The notes under the pieces were generated by a model. It was not told where the DNA came from. It did not search any database and was given only the letters and a program-made list of their open reading frames with translations. Shown here in pieces: positions 1-6,291 of a DNA stretch of 8,853 bases (positions are counted from its first letter, which is position 1; every line of letters begins with the position of its first letter). The DNA is taken from NCBI GenBank assembly GCA_937138275.1, contig CAKZOY010000476.1, positions 1 to 8,853 on the forward strand, in the 5' to 3' direction. The DNA comes from an uncultured Chloroflexota bacterium. Its GTDB lineage: Bacteria > Chloroflexota > Anaerolineae > B4-G1 > DUEL01. Made by a program: the position numbers and the translations under genes.

Positions 1-39
1 CATTGCCCGTAACCAGCAATCCGTTCGCCGCTCACCCTG

Positions 40-122
40 AATCTGCAATCTGCAATTTGCAATCTGCAATCTGCAATTTGCAATCTGCAATCTGCAATCT
101 GAATCCGCAATCTGCAATCCGC
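40..122. repeat. Tandem 7-bp repeat (AATCTGC)n upstream of folD
   Basis: Twelve head-to-tail copies of AATCTGC or a one-base variant are seen. Variants are AATTTGC at 54-60 and 75-81, and AATCCGC at 102-108 and 116-122; one copy (96-101) has lost its last base. The first six units follow a C,C,T pattern twice, giving a 21-bp higher-order period (40-60 and 61-81). The array stops two bases before the folD Shine-Dalgarno, so it probably lies in the 5' leader or promoter region. A related fragment, GCAATCCG, sits at 16-23. It looks like a short tandemly repeated repetitive sequence prone to slippage. No spacers are present, so it is not CRISPR. Confidence 0.95.
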
Positions 123-124
123 CC

Positions 125-131
125 AAGGAGG
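125..131 (+). promoter_or_regulatory. folD ribosome binding site
   Basis: AAGGAGG lies 4 nt before the ATG at 136 and is a near-perfect anti-SD match. It fixes the folD start and shows that the 7-bp repeat array directly abuts the translation initiation region. Confidence 0.85.
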
Positions 132-135
132 AACA

Positions 136-1023
136 ATGTCTGCCCAAATCATTGACGGCAATGCTGTTGCAGCGAAAATCCATCAGGAAATCTGCGCCGA
201 AGTAGAAGAACTGAAGACCAGGTACGGCATCGTCCCCGGCCTGGCGACCGTGCTGGTGGGCGAAAATCCCGCCTCCCAGTTCTACGTCCGCTCCAAGCAG
301 AAGCGCTGCGGCGAAGTGGGCATCTGTTCGTTCGGCTACGATTTGCCCGAGAGCGCGAGCCAGGAGGAAGTGGAGGGGCTGGTTCGGGAACTGGGCGCCA
401 ATCCCGAAGTCCACGGTATCCTGGTGCAACTCCCCCTGCCGCGCCATCTGGATGAGCGGCGGGTGCTCAGCGCTGTCCCCATTGAGAAAGATGTGGACGG
501 TTTTCATCCGATCAACATCGGCGAACTGGCGATGAAGGGTCGCGAGCCCAAGTTCGCCCCTTGCACCCCGGCCGGCTGCATTGAGTTGCTGGACCGCTAC
601 GGCATTGAGATTGCCGGGAAGGACGCCGTGGTCCTGGGCCGGAGCAACATCGTCGGCCTGCCGGTGGCGATGCTCCTGCTCAAGCGGGACGCGACGATCA
701 CCATCTGCCACTCCCGCTCCTACGACCTGCCCGGCATCTGCCGCCGCGCCGACATCCTTATCGCCGCCGTGGGCCGCCCCAAGATGGTCAAGGCCGACTG
801 GGTGAAGCCCGGCGCCGCGGTCATTGACGTCGGCATCAATCGGGTGGACGACCCCACCGCCAAACAGGGCTACCGTATCGTCGGCGACGTGGACTTTGAC
901 GAGGTCAAGGAGGTCGCCGGGTACCTGACCCCCGTTCCTGGCGGTGTCGGCCCGATGACCATCGCTATGCTCCTGCGCAACACCCTGACGGCGGCCAAGC
1001 GCGCGGCGGGGCTGATCCCGTAG
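136..1023 (+). CDS. folD: Bifunctional methylene-THF dehydrogenase / methenyl-THF cyclohydrolase FolD
   Basis: This cytosolic enzyme interconverts 5,10-methylene-THF, 5,10-methenyl-THF and 10-formyl-THF using NAD(P). The protein has 295 aa, close to the usual bacterial length of about 285-300. Visible family motifs are Y50-x3-K54 (catalytic Lys), VQLPLP with Q98, KDVDGFHP with D121, PCTPAG at 142-147, the Rossmann segment GRSNIVGLPVA at 168-178, and the C-terminal PVPGGVGPMT at 267-276. The catalytic Tyr, Lys, Gln and Asp all appear intact. The ATG at 136 follows AAGGAGG. The gene lies 68 bp upstream of hdrC1 with a strong hairpin between them, so co-transcription is possible but may be attenuated. 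Its position beside Hdr genes suggests, but does not prove, a role in a Wood-Ljungdahl-type or glycine-linked C1 pathway. Confidence 0.97.
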   Translation: MSAQIIDGNAVAAKIHQEICAEVEELKTRYGIVPGLATVLVGENPASQFYVRSKQKRCGEVGICSFGYDLPESASQEEVEGLVRELGANPEVHGILVQLPLPRHLDERRVLSAVPIEKDVDGFHPINIGELAMKGREPKFAPCTPAGCIELLDRYGIEIAGKDAVVLGRSNIVGLPVAMLLLKRDATITICHSRSYDLPGICRRADILIAAVGRPKMVKADWVKPGAAVIDVGINRVDDPTAKQGYRIVGDVDFDEVKEVAGYLTPVPGGVGPMTIAMLLRNTLTAAKRAAGLIP

Positions 1024-1029
1024 TGGGGA

Positions 1030-1070
1030 GGGGGATGCGGGCGGCGGCGAAGCCGCCGCCCGCATCCCCC
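1030..1070. other. 19-bp perfect hairpin with GAA triloop between folD and hdrC1
   Basis: Bases 1030-1048 pair with 1052-1070 around loop GAA, with no mismatch. The apex is GCGAAGC, a known exceptionally stable GNA-triloop hairpin. It starts 6 nt after the folD stop and ends 11 nt before the hdrC1 SD. Only a TTT follows, several bases away, so it is a poor Rho-independent terminator. It could instead act as a partial attenuator, an mRNA 3'-end stabiliser or a dispersed repeat. Its central 23 nt (1039-1061) recur identically at 6212-6234. Confidence 0.85.
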
Positions 1071-1081
1071 CGCCCCTTTGC

Positions 1082-1087
1082 AAGGAG
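1082..1087 (+). promoter_or_regulatory. hdrC1 ribosome binding site that decides the start
   Basis: AAGGAG lies 4 nt before the ATG at 1092. It selects that start over the in-frame GTG at 1023, which would add 23 residues translated straight through the hairpin. Confidence 0.8.
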
Positions 1088-1091
1088 CGCA

Positions 1092-1496
1092 ATGCGTACG
1101 GTCATCTCCCTGAAAAACGTCCGCAGTCAGTTCGTCCGCGACGTGGAGGAGATCAGCGGGGAGGACCTGCTGGCCTGCAACCAGTGCGGCAAGTGCAGCG
1201 CCGGATGCCCCGTCGCCGCAGCGATGGATTTGCTGCCCAGCCAGGTCATCCGGATGGCCCAACTGGGAATGACCGAAGTCCTGCAGAGCCGCACCATCTG
1301 GATTTGCGCCTCCTGCCTGACCTGCGTCACCCGCTGTCCGAAGGGTGTGGACCTGCCCCGCCTGATGGAGGCGCTGCGGGAAATCTCTCTACGCGCGGGG
1401 GCTTCGGAGATTGACCTGGATCGGTTGCCACCGGAACTGGTCCGGGAACTCCCCCAACTGGCGATTGTGGGCGGGTTTCGCAAGTACATCAAGTGA
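1092..1496 (+). CDS. hdrC: Heterodisulfide reductase subunit C-like ferredoxin protein (HdrC1)
   Basis: This is an electron-transfer subunit with two [4Fe-4S] clusters that would wire HdrA to HdrB. The 134-aa protein has two canonical motifs, C29-x2-C32-x2-C35-x3-C39-P and C72-x2-C75-x2-C78-x3-C82-P. Between them is the family segment QVIRMAQLG (51-59). It is soluble, with no membrane helix, so it is not the membrane-linked HdrDE or DsrK type. The HdrC homologue further downstream in the window has 190 aa, and this one lacks its C-terminal extension. The ATG at 1092 is preferred because of the AAGGAG site. hdrB1 follows 12 bp later, the usual hdrCB order. The natural partners are HdrB1 and the HdrA encoded at 4424-6112. 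Family assignment is firm; the physiological electron partner is unknown. Confidence 0.92.
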   Translation: MRTVISLKNVRSQFVRDVEEISGEDLLACNQCGKCSAGCPVAAAMDLLPSQVIRMAQLGMTEVLQSRTIWICASCLTCVTRCPKGVDLPRLMEALREISLRAGASEIDLDRLPPELVRELPQLAIVGGFRKYIK

Positions 1497-1508
1497 GGCC
1501 GATCCGCT

Positions 1509-2381
1509 ATGCGGAAGATTTCGTACTATCCTGGCTGTACCCTCTCCACCAAGGGCAAGGGGTATGACCGTTCCGGGCGGGCGGTCGCGGCGGCGCTGGA
1601 GGTGGAACTGGAGGAACTGACCGACTGGCAGTGCTGCGGCGCCACCTTCCCCCTGGCGACCGACAACTCTATGGCCCTCCTCGCCCCCACGCGGGTGCTC
1701 TACCAGGCCGAGCAGGCAGGGGATCGGGTGGCAGCCCTCTGCGCGATCTGCTACCACGTCCTCAAGCGCACCCAGACCGTGCTGGAGCGGGACTCCGCGA
1801 TGCGGGAGCGCATCAACTGGTTTACCGAGCAGGAATACGGAGGCCGGGTGGAGGTGGTCCACCTGCTGGAGGTCCTGCGGGACGACATCGGTTGGGAAAC
1901 GATTGCCCGGAAAGTGGTGCGCCCGCTCACCGGTCTGCGGGCCGCGCCGTACTACGGCTGCCTGCTCCTGCGTCCTTACGACGAAATCGGCCTGGACGAC
2001 CCCGAGGCCCCCACCATCCTGCACGACCTGATCCGGGCGCTGGGTGCGGAGGCGGTGGACTTCCCCTATAGCATTGAATGCTGCGGCTCGTACCTGACGG
2101 TGAAGGAACCCGTCGTCTCCGAGACTTTATCGCGGGAGATCGTCGCCTCGGCGCGAGCGCATGGGGCGCAGGTCATCGTCACCGCCTGCCCCCTCTGCCA
2201 GTTCAACCTGGACTGGCCCCAGCGGGAGACGGCCTTCGGTCGCTCCGGCGACGAAGTCCCCATTGTCTACTTCACCCAACTGATGGCGGTGGCGCTGGGG
2301 CTGCCGGAGGAGGATTGGGGGATGGACGGGATGTATACCGACCCGCGCCCTCTCCTCCGGAAGTGGGTTAAGGAGGAATGA
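1509..2381 (+). CDS. hdrB: Heterodisulfide reductase subunit B-like CCG-domain protein (HdrB1)
   Basis: HdrB is the catalytic subunit of Hdr complexes; in methanogens it carries two non-cubane [4Fe-4S] clusters that cleave CoM-S-S-CoB. The 290-aa protein has both CCG domains with full ligand sets: C10, C42-C43, C78-x2-C81 and C151, C191-C192, C227-x2-C230. Spacing matches the family pattern Cx(31-39)CCx(34-36)CxxC. Since CoM and CoB are not expected in bacteria, the substrate is probably another disulfide or thiol-type compound (inference). The start at 1509 has only a weak upstream GTGAGG that overlaps the hdrC1 stop, so it is probably translated by coupling. The stop (2379-2381) overlaps the aminotransferase start region. 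It aligns along its whole length with HdrB2 (7618-8469), for example at RPLTGL before the second-domain cysteine. Confidence 0.94.
   Translation: MRKISYYPGCTLSTKGKGYDRSGRAVAAALEVELEELTDWQCCGATFPLATDNSMALLAPTRVLYQAEQAGDRVAALCAICYHVLKRTQTVLERDSAMRERINWFTEQEYGGRVEVVHLLEVLRDDIGWETIARKVVRPLTGLRAAPYYGCLLLRPYDEIGLDDPEAPTILHDLIRALGAEAVDFPYSIECCGSYLTVKEPVVSETLSREIVASARAHGAQVIVTACPLCQFNLDWPQRETAFGRSGDEVPIVYFTQLMAVALGLPEEDWGMDGMYTDPRPLLRKWVKEE
2371..2376 (+). promoter_or_regulatory. Ribosome binding site of the aminotransferase gene
   Basis: AGGAGG lies inside the last codons of hdrB1. It is 1 nt from the ATG at 2378 but 4 nt from the ATG at 2381. The second ATG is therefore the more plausible start, although the first gives the classic ATGA overlap. 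Confidence 0.7.
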
Positions 2382-3535
2382 TGCGCTACAAACTGTACAT
2401 CCCCGGCCCCTGCGAGGTGGACGAGGAGGTTTTGACGGCGATGGCCCAGCCCACTCCGCGGCACTACGGTCCGGAGTGGATGGAGATGTATACCGAAGTG
2501 GTCGGGATGCTCAAGCAGGTCTTCGGCACCCAGCACGACCTCTTTATGGTCCCCGCAGCCGGGTCGGCTTTGCTGGATATGGCCTTCGGCAGCATGCTGG
2601 CTGAGGGGGAAGCGGTGATCGTGGGGATGAACGGCTTTTTCGGCGAGCGGATGGGGGTCATTGCGGAGTGCCACGGCCTGCGCGTCATCCCCTTCCAGGC
2701 CCCCCTGGGCCAGCCCCTGGACCCCGAAGAGTTGCGGCGCGCCCTGCGGGAGCACCCGGAGACTCGCGCGGTAGCCGTCGTCCATCACGAAACCGCAACG
2801 ACGGTGATGAACCCCGTCCGAGAACTGGCGGAGGTGACCCATGAGGCGGACTTGCCCATCATCGTGGACGCCGTCTCCTCACTGGGAGGCGTCCCACTGC
2901 TGGTGGACGAATGGGGCATAGACGTCTGCGTGACGGTGGCGAACAAGTGCCTGGAATGCCCGCCGGGGCTGGCGTTTATCTCGGTGGGCCCGCGGGCGTG
3001 GGAGTGGGTGGACCGGAACGAGAACACCCATCACGGCTGGTATCTCAGTTTGCGCACCTGGCGCTGGTACGCCGAAAATTGGGGCGCCTGGCATCCGACA
3101 CCGGTCACCATGCCCACCAATAACGTCCTGGGGCTGCGGGTGAGTTTGCGCCGTATCCTGGCGGAAGGGCTGGAAGCCCACTACGCCCGCTACCGCCGGG
3201 CATCGCAGGCCGTCCGGCGCGGGCTGGAGGCGGTGGGCTTTGAGATGTTCATCCCCGATGGGCCTTATGCATCTCCCATCGTCACGGCAGTTAAATCTCG
3301 CCCGGAGTTCCCGGTCAGCGAACTGATGGCTTATCTGGCCCGCCAGCACGGCATCCTGATTTCCGGTGGGCTGGAACCGCTGGCGGGGAAGATTTTCCGG
3401 ATTGGCCATATGGGCAAGGCCGCTACCCGTCCCTTCCTGATGGAGTTCCTCTTCGCCGTGGAGGAGTTCCTGCGCACCAGGGGGATCCCGGTCGCTCCGG
3501 GGGCCAGCATGGTCGGGCTGGCGGAAGGAGCATAG
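2381..3535 (+). CDS. Class-V PLP aminotransferase, alanine-glyoxylate aminotransferase family
   Basis: This is probably a cytosolic fold-type I PLP enzyme moving an amino group between a small amino acid (alanine or serine) and a 2-oxo acid such as glyoxylate. The 384-aa length fits the AGT/PucG family. Visible motifs are the N-terminal PGP (8-10), HHET (135-138), VDAVSSLGG with the PLP-ring aspartate D163, ANK with the Schiff-base lysine K189 followed by PPG (194-196), and RIGHMG with substrate-carboxylate arginine R340. The ANKC context also resembles 2-aminoethylphosphonate transaminases, so the substrate is uncertain. The start could be 2378 (385 aa); spacing favours 2381. It is tightly coupled to hdrB1 and followed 11 bp later by the HEPN gene. 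An aminotransferase is not part of any standard Hdr complex. With folD nearby, a glycine/C1 link is a reasonable inference only. Confidence 0.87.
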   Translation: MRYKLYIPGPCEVDEEVLTAMAQPTPRHYGPEWMEMYTEVVGMLKQVFGTQHDLFMVPAAGSALLDMAFGSMLAEGEAVIVGMNGFFGERMGVIAECHGLRVIPFQAPLGQPLDPEELRRALREHPETRAVAVVHHETATTVMNPVRELAEVTHEADLPIIVDAVSSLGGVPLLVDEWGIDVCVTVANKCLECPPGLAFISVGPRAWEWVDRNENTHHGWYLSLRTWRWYAENWGAWHPTPVTMPTNNVLGLRVSLRRILAEGLEAHYARYRRASQAVRRGLEAVGFEMFIPDGPYASPIVTAVKSRPEFPVSELMAYLARQHGILISGGLEPLAGKIFRIGHMGKAATRPFLMEFLFAVEEFLRTRGIPVAPGASMVGLAEGA

Positions 3536-3546
3536 CGCGCAGCGCA

Positions 3547-3975
3547 ATGGATACAACGCAGGAATCTCTCCGGCTGCTCAAGGAGGCGACCGACGACCTG
3601 AGTCGGGCTCTCCGCAACGCGGAGTTTGAGGACTGGGTCGCAGTGGTGCTCTTTTCGCAACTGGCGATAGAGAAATCGACCAAAGCGCTGATCGCCTGCT
3701 TTGAGGCGTTCCGCTGGACCCGCGATCCATCGGACCAGTTGCGGCGACTGATCCGGAACGGGGTGCTGCCGGAGGCGTTTCTGACGGTGGCCGATTATGC
3801 GGAAGAGGCGGCCGTCTGGCACGGGCGCGCTACCTATGGCGGTCTCATGAACGGTATCTGGAGAAGTCCTGCAGACCTCTGTACGAAAGAGGTGGCGACC
3901 CGATTGCTGGATCGGGCTCGGGAATCCGTAGAGCAGACGGCGGTCTTTTTGACCGACCTCTTTGGGGGCATATGA
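3547..3975 (+). CDS. HEPN-domain protein (partner of the MNT nucleotidyltransferase)
   Basis: This small, all-helical HEPN-family protein has 142 aa. Supporting signatures are the helix SQLAIEKSTKAL (37-48), corresponding to the family's QQAAEKxLKA motif, the segment HGRATYGG (92-99) at the position of the usual ARYP turn, and a C-terminal amphipathic helix (about 112-137). HEPN proteins paired with minimal nucleotidyltransferases are often RNase toxins whose partner AMPylates and silences them. The canonical catalytic RX4-6H motif is not visible here, so it may not be a ribonuclease, or it may belong to the ARYP-type subgroup whose activity is less clear. The SD is weak: GGAAGGAG lies 16 nt upstream, within the aminotransferase tail. 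The stop overlaps the MNT start (ATGA). By eye, base use is somewhat less GC-biased than in the Hdr genes. Confidence 0.82.
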   Translation: MDTTQESLRLLKEATDDLSRALRNAEFEDWVAVVLFSQLAIEKSTKALIACFEAFRWTRDPSDQLRRLIRNGVLPEAFLTVADYAEEAAVWHGRATYGGLMNGIWRSPADLCTKEVATRLLDRARESVEQTAVFLTDLFGGI

Positions 3976-4427
3976 GCGAGGTAGAAGCGATTCGGGAAAC
4001 AGTGCGGGAAGTCGCCCGGCATCTGGAGGATGAAGTGCTGGCAGTTGGGATTTTCGGCTCTATGGCGCGGGGGGATTTCGGTGAGCGGAGCGACGTGGAT
4101 ATTTTCGTCATCACCTGCCGGCCCTTCTCGCTGGAGGAACAGGACCACCTCTACAGAGTATTCGGTCGGGCTGTGATCCCCCATTTCGGGCGAGACGTGA
4201 CCGTCCTGGTCTACGACGTGGAGAGTCTCCGGCGTGTCCCCACTTGGCACACGTTGATGATGATCCGGGACGCCCAGTTTGTGGATGACCGGGCGGGAGT
4301 GGAGGCCCTTTTTCGGCGAATTTTGAACGAGGCGGAAGCCCAGGGCATTATGTATGACGCGCAGGAGGGCGTCTTCCGGGTGTGCCGAAAAGGGTGGGTG
4401 GTATTTTCCCTGGAAAAGCAACCATGA
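3972..4427 (+). CDS. Minimal nucleotidyltransferase (MNT, MntA-like), pol-beta superfamily
   Basis: This is a 151-aa nucleotidyltransferase. The signature is intact: G29-S30-x2-R33-G34, then S40-D41-V42-D43, giving the GSx10DxD metal/NTP site, with a probable third acid at D76 in RDVTVLVYD. In characterised HEPN-MNT pairs this partner transfers AMP to a tyrosine of the HEPN toxin. Here the HEPN target motif is not evident, so the acceptor is uncertain. The ATG at 3972 sits in an ATGA overlap with the HEPN stop, behind a GGGGG run (3964-3968). Its own TGA (4425-4427) overlaps the hdrA ATG, so the MNT is translationally coupled on both sides. That arrangement suggests stable integration in the operon rather than a recent insertion. 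Confidence 0.92.
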   Translation: MSEVEAIRETVREVARHLEDEVLAVGIFGSMARGDFGERSDVDIFVITCRPFSLEEQDHLYRVFGRAVIPHFGRDVTVLVYDVESLRRVPTWHTLMMIRDAQFVDDRAGVEALFRRILNEAEAQGIMYDAQEGVFRVCRKGWVVFSLEKQP

Positions 4428-6112
4428 GCCGAATCGGCGTATTTATCTGTCACTGTGGGATCAATATTGCGGCGACGGTGGACGTGGAGCGAGTGGCCGA
4501 GATTGTCGGCCGGGACCCCCACGTGGCGTTTGCGACGCACTACAAGTATATGTGCTCTGACCCCGGCCAGCAGATGATCCAGCAGGCGATCGTCGAGCAT
4601 CAACTGGACGGGGTCGTGGTCGCGGCCTGTTCTCCGGCGATGCACGAGCGCACTTTCCGCCAGGCCGTGGCGCGGGCGGGCCTCAACCCGTACCGCTGCG
4701 AGATGGCCAACATCCGCGAGCAGTGCTCCTGGGTCCATCAGCACGACCGGGAGGAGGCGACGGCGAAGGCGGTGGAGATTGTGCGCACGATGGTCCAGAA
4801 GGTGCGCCAGAACGAGGAACTGGTCCCGCTGCGCCTGCCCATCACCCGACGGGCGCTGGTCATCGGCGGCGGGATCGCCGGAATGGAGGCCGCGCTGGAT
4901 ATCGCCAACGCCGGATTCCCCGTCGTCCTGGTGGAGCGGGAGGACCATCTGGGCGGCAAGATGGCCCGTCTCTCCGGCACGTACCTGAACTTTGATGCCG
5001 CGCCGGACCTGGTGAGTGAGCGGGTTCGGCAGGTGCTGGAACAGCCGGACATTGAGGTTGTCCTGCAGGGGCGGGTGACCCGGCTGGACGGCTACGTGGG
5101 CAATTTCGCCGTGGAGGTCCAGTGCCCTGATGGCCCCCAGACCTACGAAGTCGGCGCGGTGGTGGTTGCCACTGGCTGGGACCCGTACCCGCTGGAGCGG
5201 TTGCCGGAGTACGGGGGCGGCGAAATCCCCGATGTGGTGGACGGGCTGACCTTTGAGGAGATGCTGCGTACCGGCCTGCGGCGGCCTTCGGACGGGCGCG
5301 TCCCCCGCGAGGTAGTCTTCGTCCAGTGTGCTGGCTCCCGTGACCCCGAACACGGCGTCTCCTACTGTTCCAAAGTCTGCTGTATGTACGTCGCCAAGCA
5401 GGCGATGATGTTCAGGGAACGGGTCCCGGATGGGCAGGCGTACGTCTTCTACATTGACATCCGCTCCGGCGGCAAGGGGTACGACGAATTCGTCCAGCGG
5501 GCGATGGAGGAGTACGACGTCCTCTACCTGCGGGGCAAGGTGAGCAAGATTTTCCGCCGGGGCGACCGGGTGGTGGTCTGGGGGGCCGACACGCTGGTGG
5601 GTCGTCCCGTGGAGGTGGAGGCGGACCTGGTGGTGCTGGCGACGGCGATGCTTCCCAGCCAGGAGGCGATCGCTCTGGCCCAGACCCTGCACATTCAGAC
5701 GGACCGATACGGGTTCTACAGCGAGGCCCATCCCAAGTTGCGCCCGGTGGAGAGTCTGACGGCGGGGGTGTTTCTGGCCGGGGCCGGGCAGGGGCCCAAG
5801 GACATCCCCGAGACGGTAGCGCAGGCGGCAGGCGCGGCGGCCAAGGTCATCCAGTTGCTCTCCCAGGAGGCGATGGTGCAGGAGCCGACCGTCGCTTATG
5901 TGGTGGAGGAACTCTGCTCTGCCTGCGGCGCGTGTGTGGCGGTCTGTCCGTACGGCGCGCGGGAGGTCCATCCGGTGCGCCGGATCGCGACGGTGAACCC
6001 GGCCCTCTGCCAGACCTGCGGCGCGTGTGTGGTGGCCTGCCCCAACAAAGCCAGCCGCATCCACAACTGGGAGCCCGTCCAGGTGCTCTCTATGGCGGAT
6101 GTGTTGATTTAA
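4424..6112 (+). CDS. hdrA: Heterodisulfide reductase subunit A-like flavoprotein (HdrA, short form)
   Basis: This is the FAD- and FeS-containing hub subunit that takes up electrons, possibly by flavin-based bifurcation, and passes them to HdrC/HdrB. The 562-aa protein has an N-terminal HdrA domain with cluster-type cysteines C9, C11, C44 and C69. A thioredoxin-reductase-like FAD domain follows, with GGGIAG at 148-153 and a ribose-binding acid at E171. The HdrA-specific segment QCAGSRD...YCSKVCC holds C302, C315, C319 and C320. Two C-terminal ferredoxin motifs end it: C498/C501/C504/C508 and C529/C532/C535/C539. The extra ferredoxin domain inserted in methanogen HdrA (about 650 aa) is absent. 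The ATG at 4424 overlaps the MNT stop; an in-frame GTG at 4382 would encode an unsupported 14-residue extension. No selenocysteine codon or MvhD fusion is seen. Confidence 0.95.
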   Translation: MSRIGVFICHCGINIAATVDVERVAEIVGRDPHVAFATHYKYMCSDPGQQMIQQAIVEHQLDGVVVAACSPAMHERTFRQAVARAGLNPYRCEMANIREQCSWVHQHDREEATAKAVEIVRTMVQKVRQNEELVPLRLPITRRALVIGGGIAGMEAALDIANAGFPVVLVEREDHLGGKMARLSGTYLNFDAAPDLVSERVRQVLEQPDIEVVLQGRVTRLDGYVGNFAVEVQCPDGPQTYEVGAVVVATGWDPYPLERLPEYGGGEIPDVVDGLTFEEMLRTGLRRPSDGRVPREVVFVQCAGSRDPEHGVSYCSKVCCMYVAKQAMMFRERVPDGQAYVFYIDIRSGGKGYDEFVQRAMEEYDVLYLRGKVSKIFRRGDRVVVWGADTLVGRPVEVEADLVVLATAMLPSQEAIALAQTLHIQTDRYGFYSEAHPKLRPVESLTAGVFLAGAGQGPKDIPETVAQAAGAAAKVIQLLSQEAMVQEPTVAYVVEELCSACGACVAVCPYGAREVHPVRRIATVNPALCQTCGACVVACPNKASRIHNWEPVQVLSMADVLI

Positions 6113-6142
6113 AACTGCCACCCCCTCACCCCCCTTGCCCCC

Positions 6143-6173
6143 CTCTCCCCCTGCCCTGACGGGCGGGGGAGAG
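6143..6173. other. GC-rich hairpin with TGAC loop after hdrA
   Basis: Bases 6143-6156 pair with 6161-6173 around loop TGAC, with a single bulged T at 6152. It starts about 30 nt after the hdrA stop. There is no T-run directly after the stem, so it is not a textbook terminator, though it could pause polymerase or protect the hdrA mRNA 3' end. Confidence 0.65.
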
Positions 6174-6192
6174 AGGGGTGGGGAGAGAGGGG
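6161..6192 (+). other. Putative G-quadruplex array 1
   Basis: Five G-runs lie on the + strand: 6161-6163, 6165-6169, 6175-6178, 6180-6183 and 6189-6192, with loops of 1-5 nt. This meets the G3+N1-7 consensus. The 11-mer GAGAGAGGGGT occurs twice (6169-6179 and 6183-6193). Folding would compete with the overlapping TGAC hairpin. Confidence 0.55.
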
Positions 6193-6201
6193 TAAGGAAA
6201 G

Positions 6202-6244
6202 GGGGTTTTTGGGGCGGCGGCGAAGCCGCCGCCCCAAAAACCCC
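6202..6244. terminator. 20-bp perfect hairpin with GAA triloop; possible bidirectional terminator-like element
   Basis: Bases 6202-6221 pair with 6225-6244 without mismatch around GAA. The stem contains T5 on the left arm and A5 on the right arm (6206-6210 and 6236-6240), and the apex is GCGAAGC. Its core 6212-6234 is identical to 1039-1061. There is no T-tract after the right arm, so termination on the + strand is a guess; a dispersed repeat or mRNA-stabilising role is equally likely. Confidence 0.5.
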
Positions 6245-6253
6245 ACTTCTATG

Positions 6254-6291
6254 CCCCCTCCCCGTGCGGCGATGCCGCAACGGGGAAGGGG
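6254..6291. other. Third GNA-triloop hairpin (GAT loop) with bulges
   Basis: The inner stem TGCGGC (6265-6270) pairs with GCCGCA (6274-6279) around GAT. After one bulged A (6280) the outer stem continues (6259-6264 with 6281-6286), then C-run with G-run after a second bulge. The same C(GNA)G apex type as in the two GAA hairpins points to a common element family. Confidence 0.6.

Noticed and set aside
40..122. CRISPR array
   Set aside because: The 7-bp units are directly contiguous without spacers.
1023..1091. GTG-started 23-residue extension of hdrC1
   Set aside because: It would be translated through the 19-bp hairpin and has no SD; the AAGGAG-ATG at 1092 explains the start.
2879..3556. 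225-aa - strand frame across the aminotransferase
   Set aside because: It is opposite a gene with intact PLP motifs; no SD or recognisable domain.
4382..4423. GTG-started 14-residue extension of hdrA
   Set aside because: There is no SD, and the N-terminus MSRIGVFICHCG at 4424 is where HdrA proteins normally begin.
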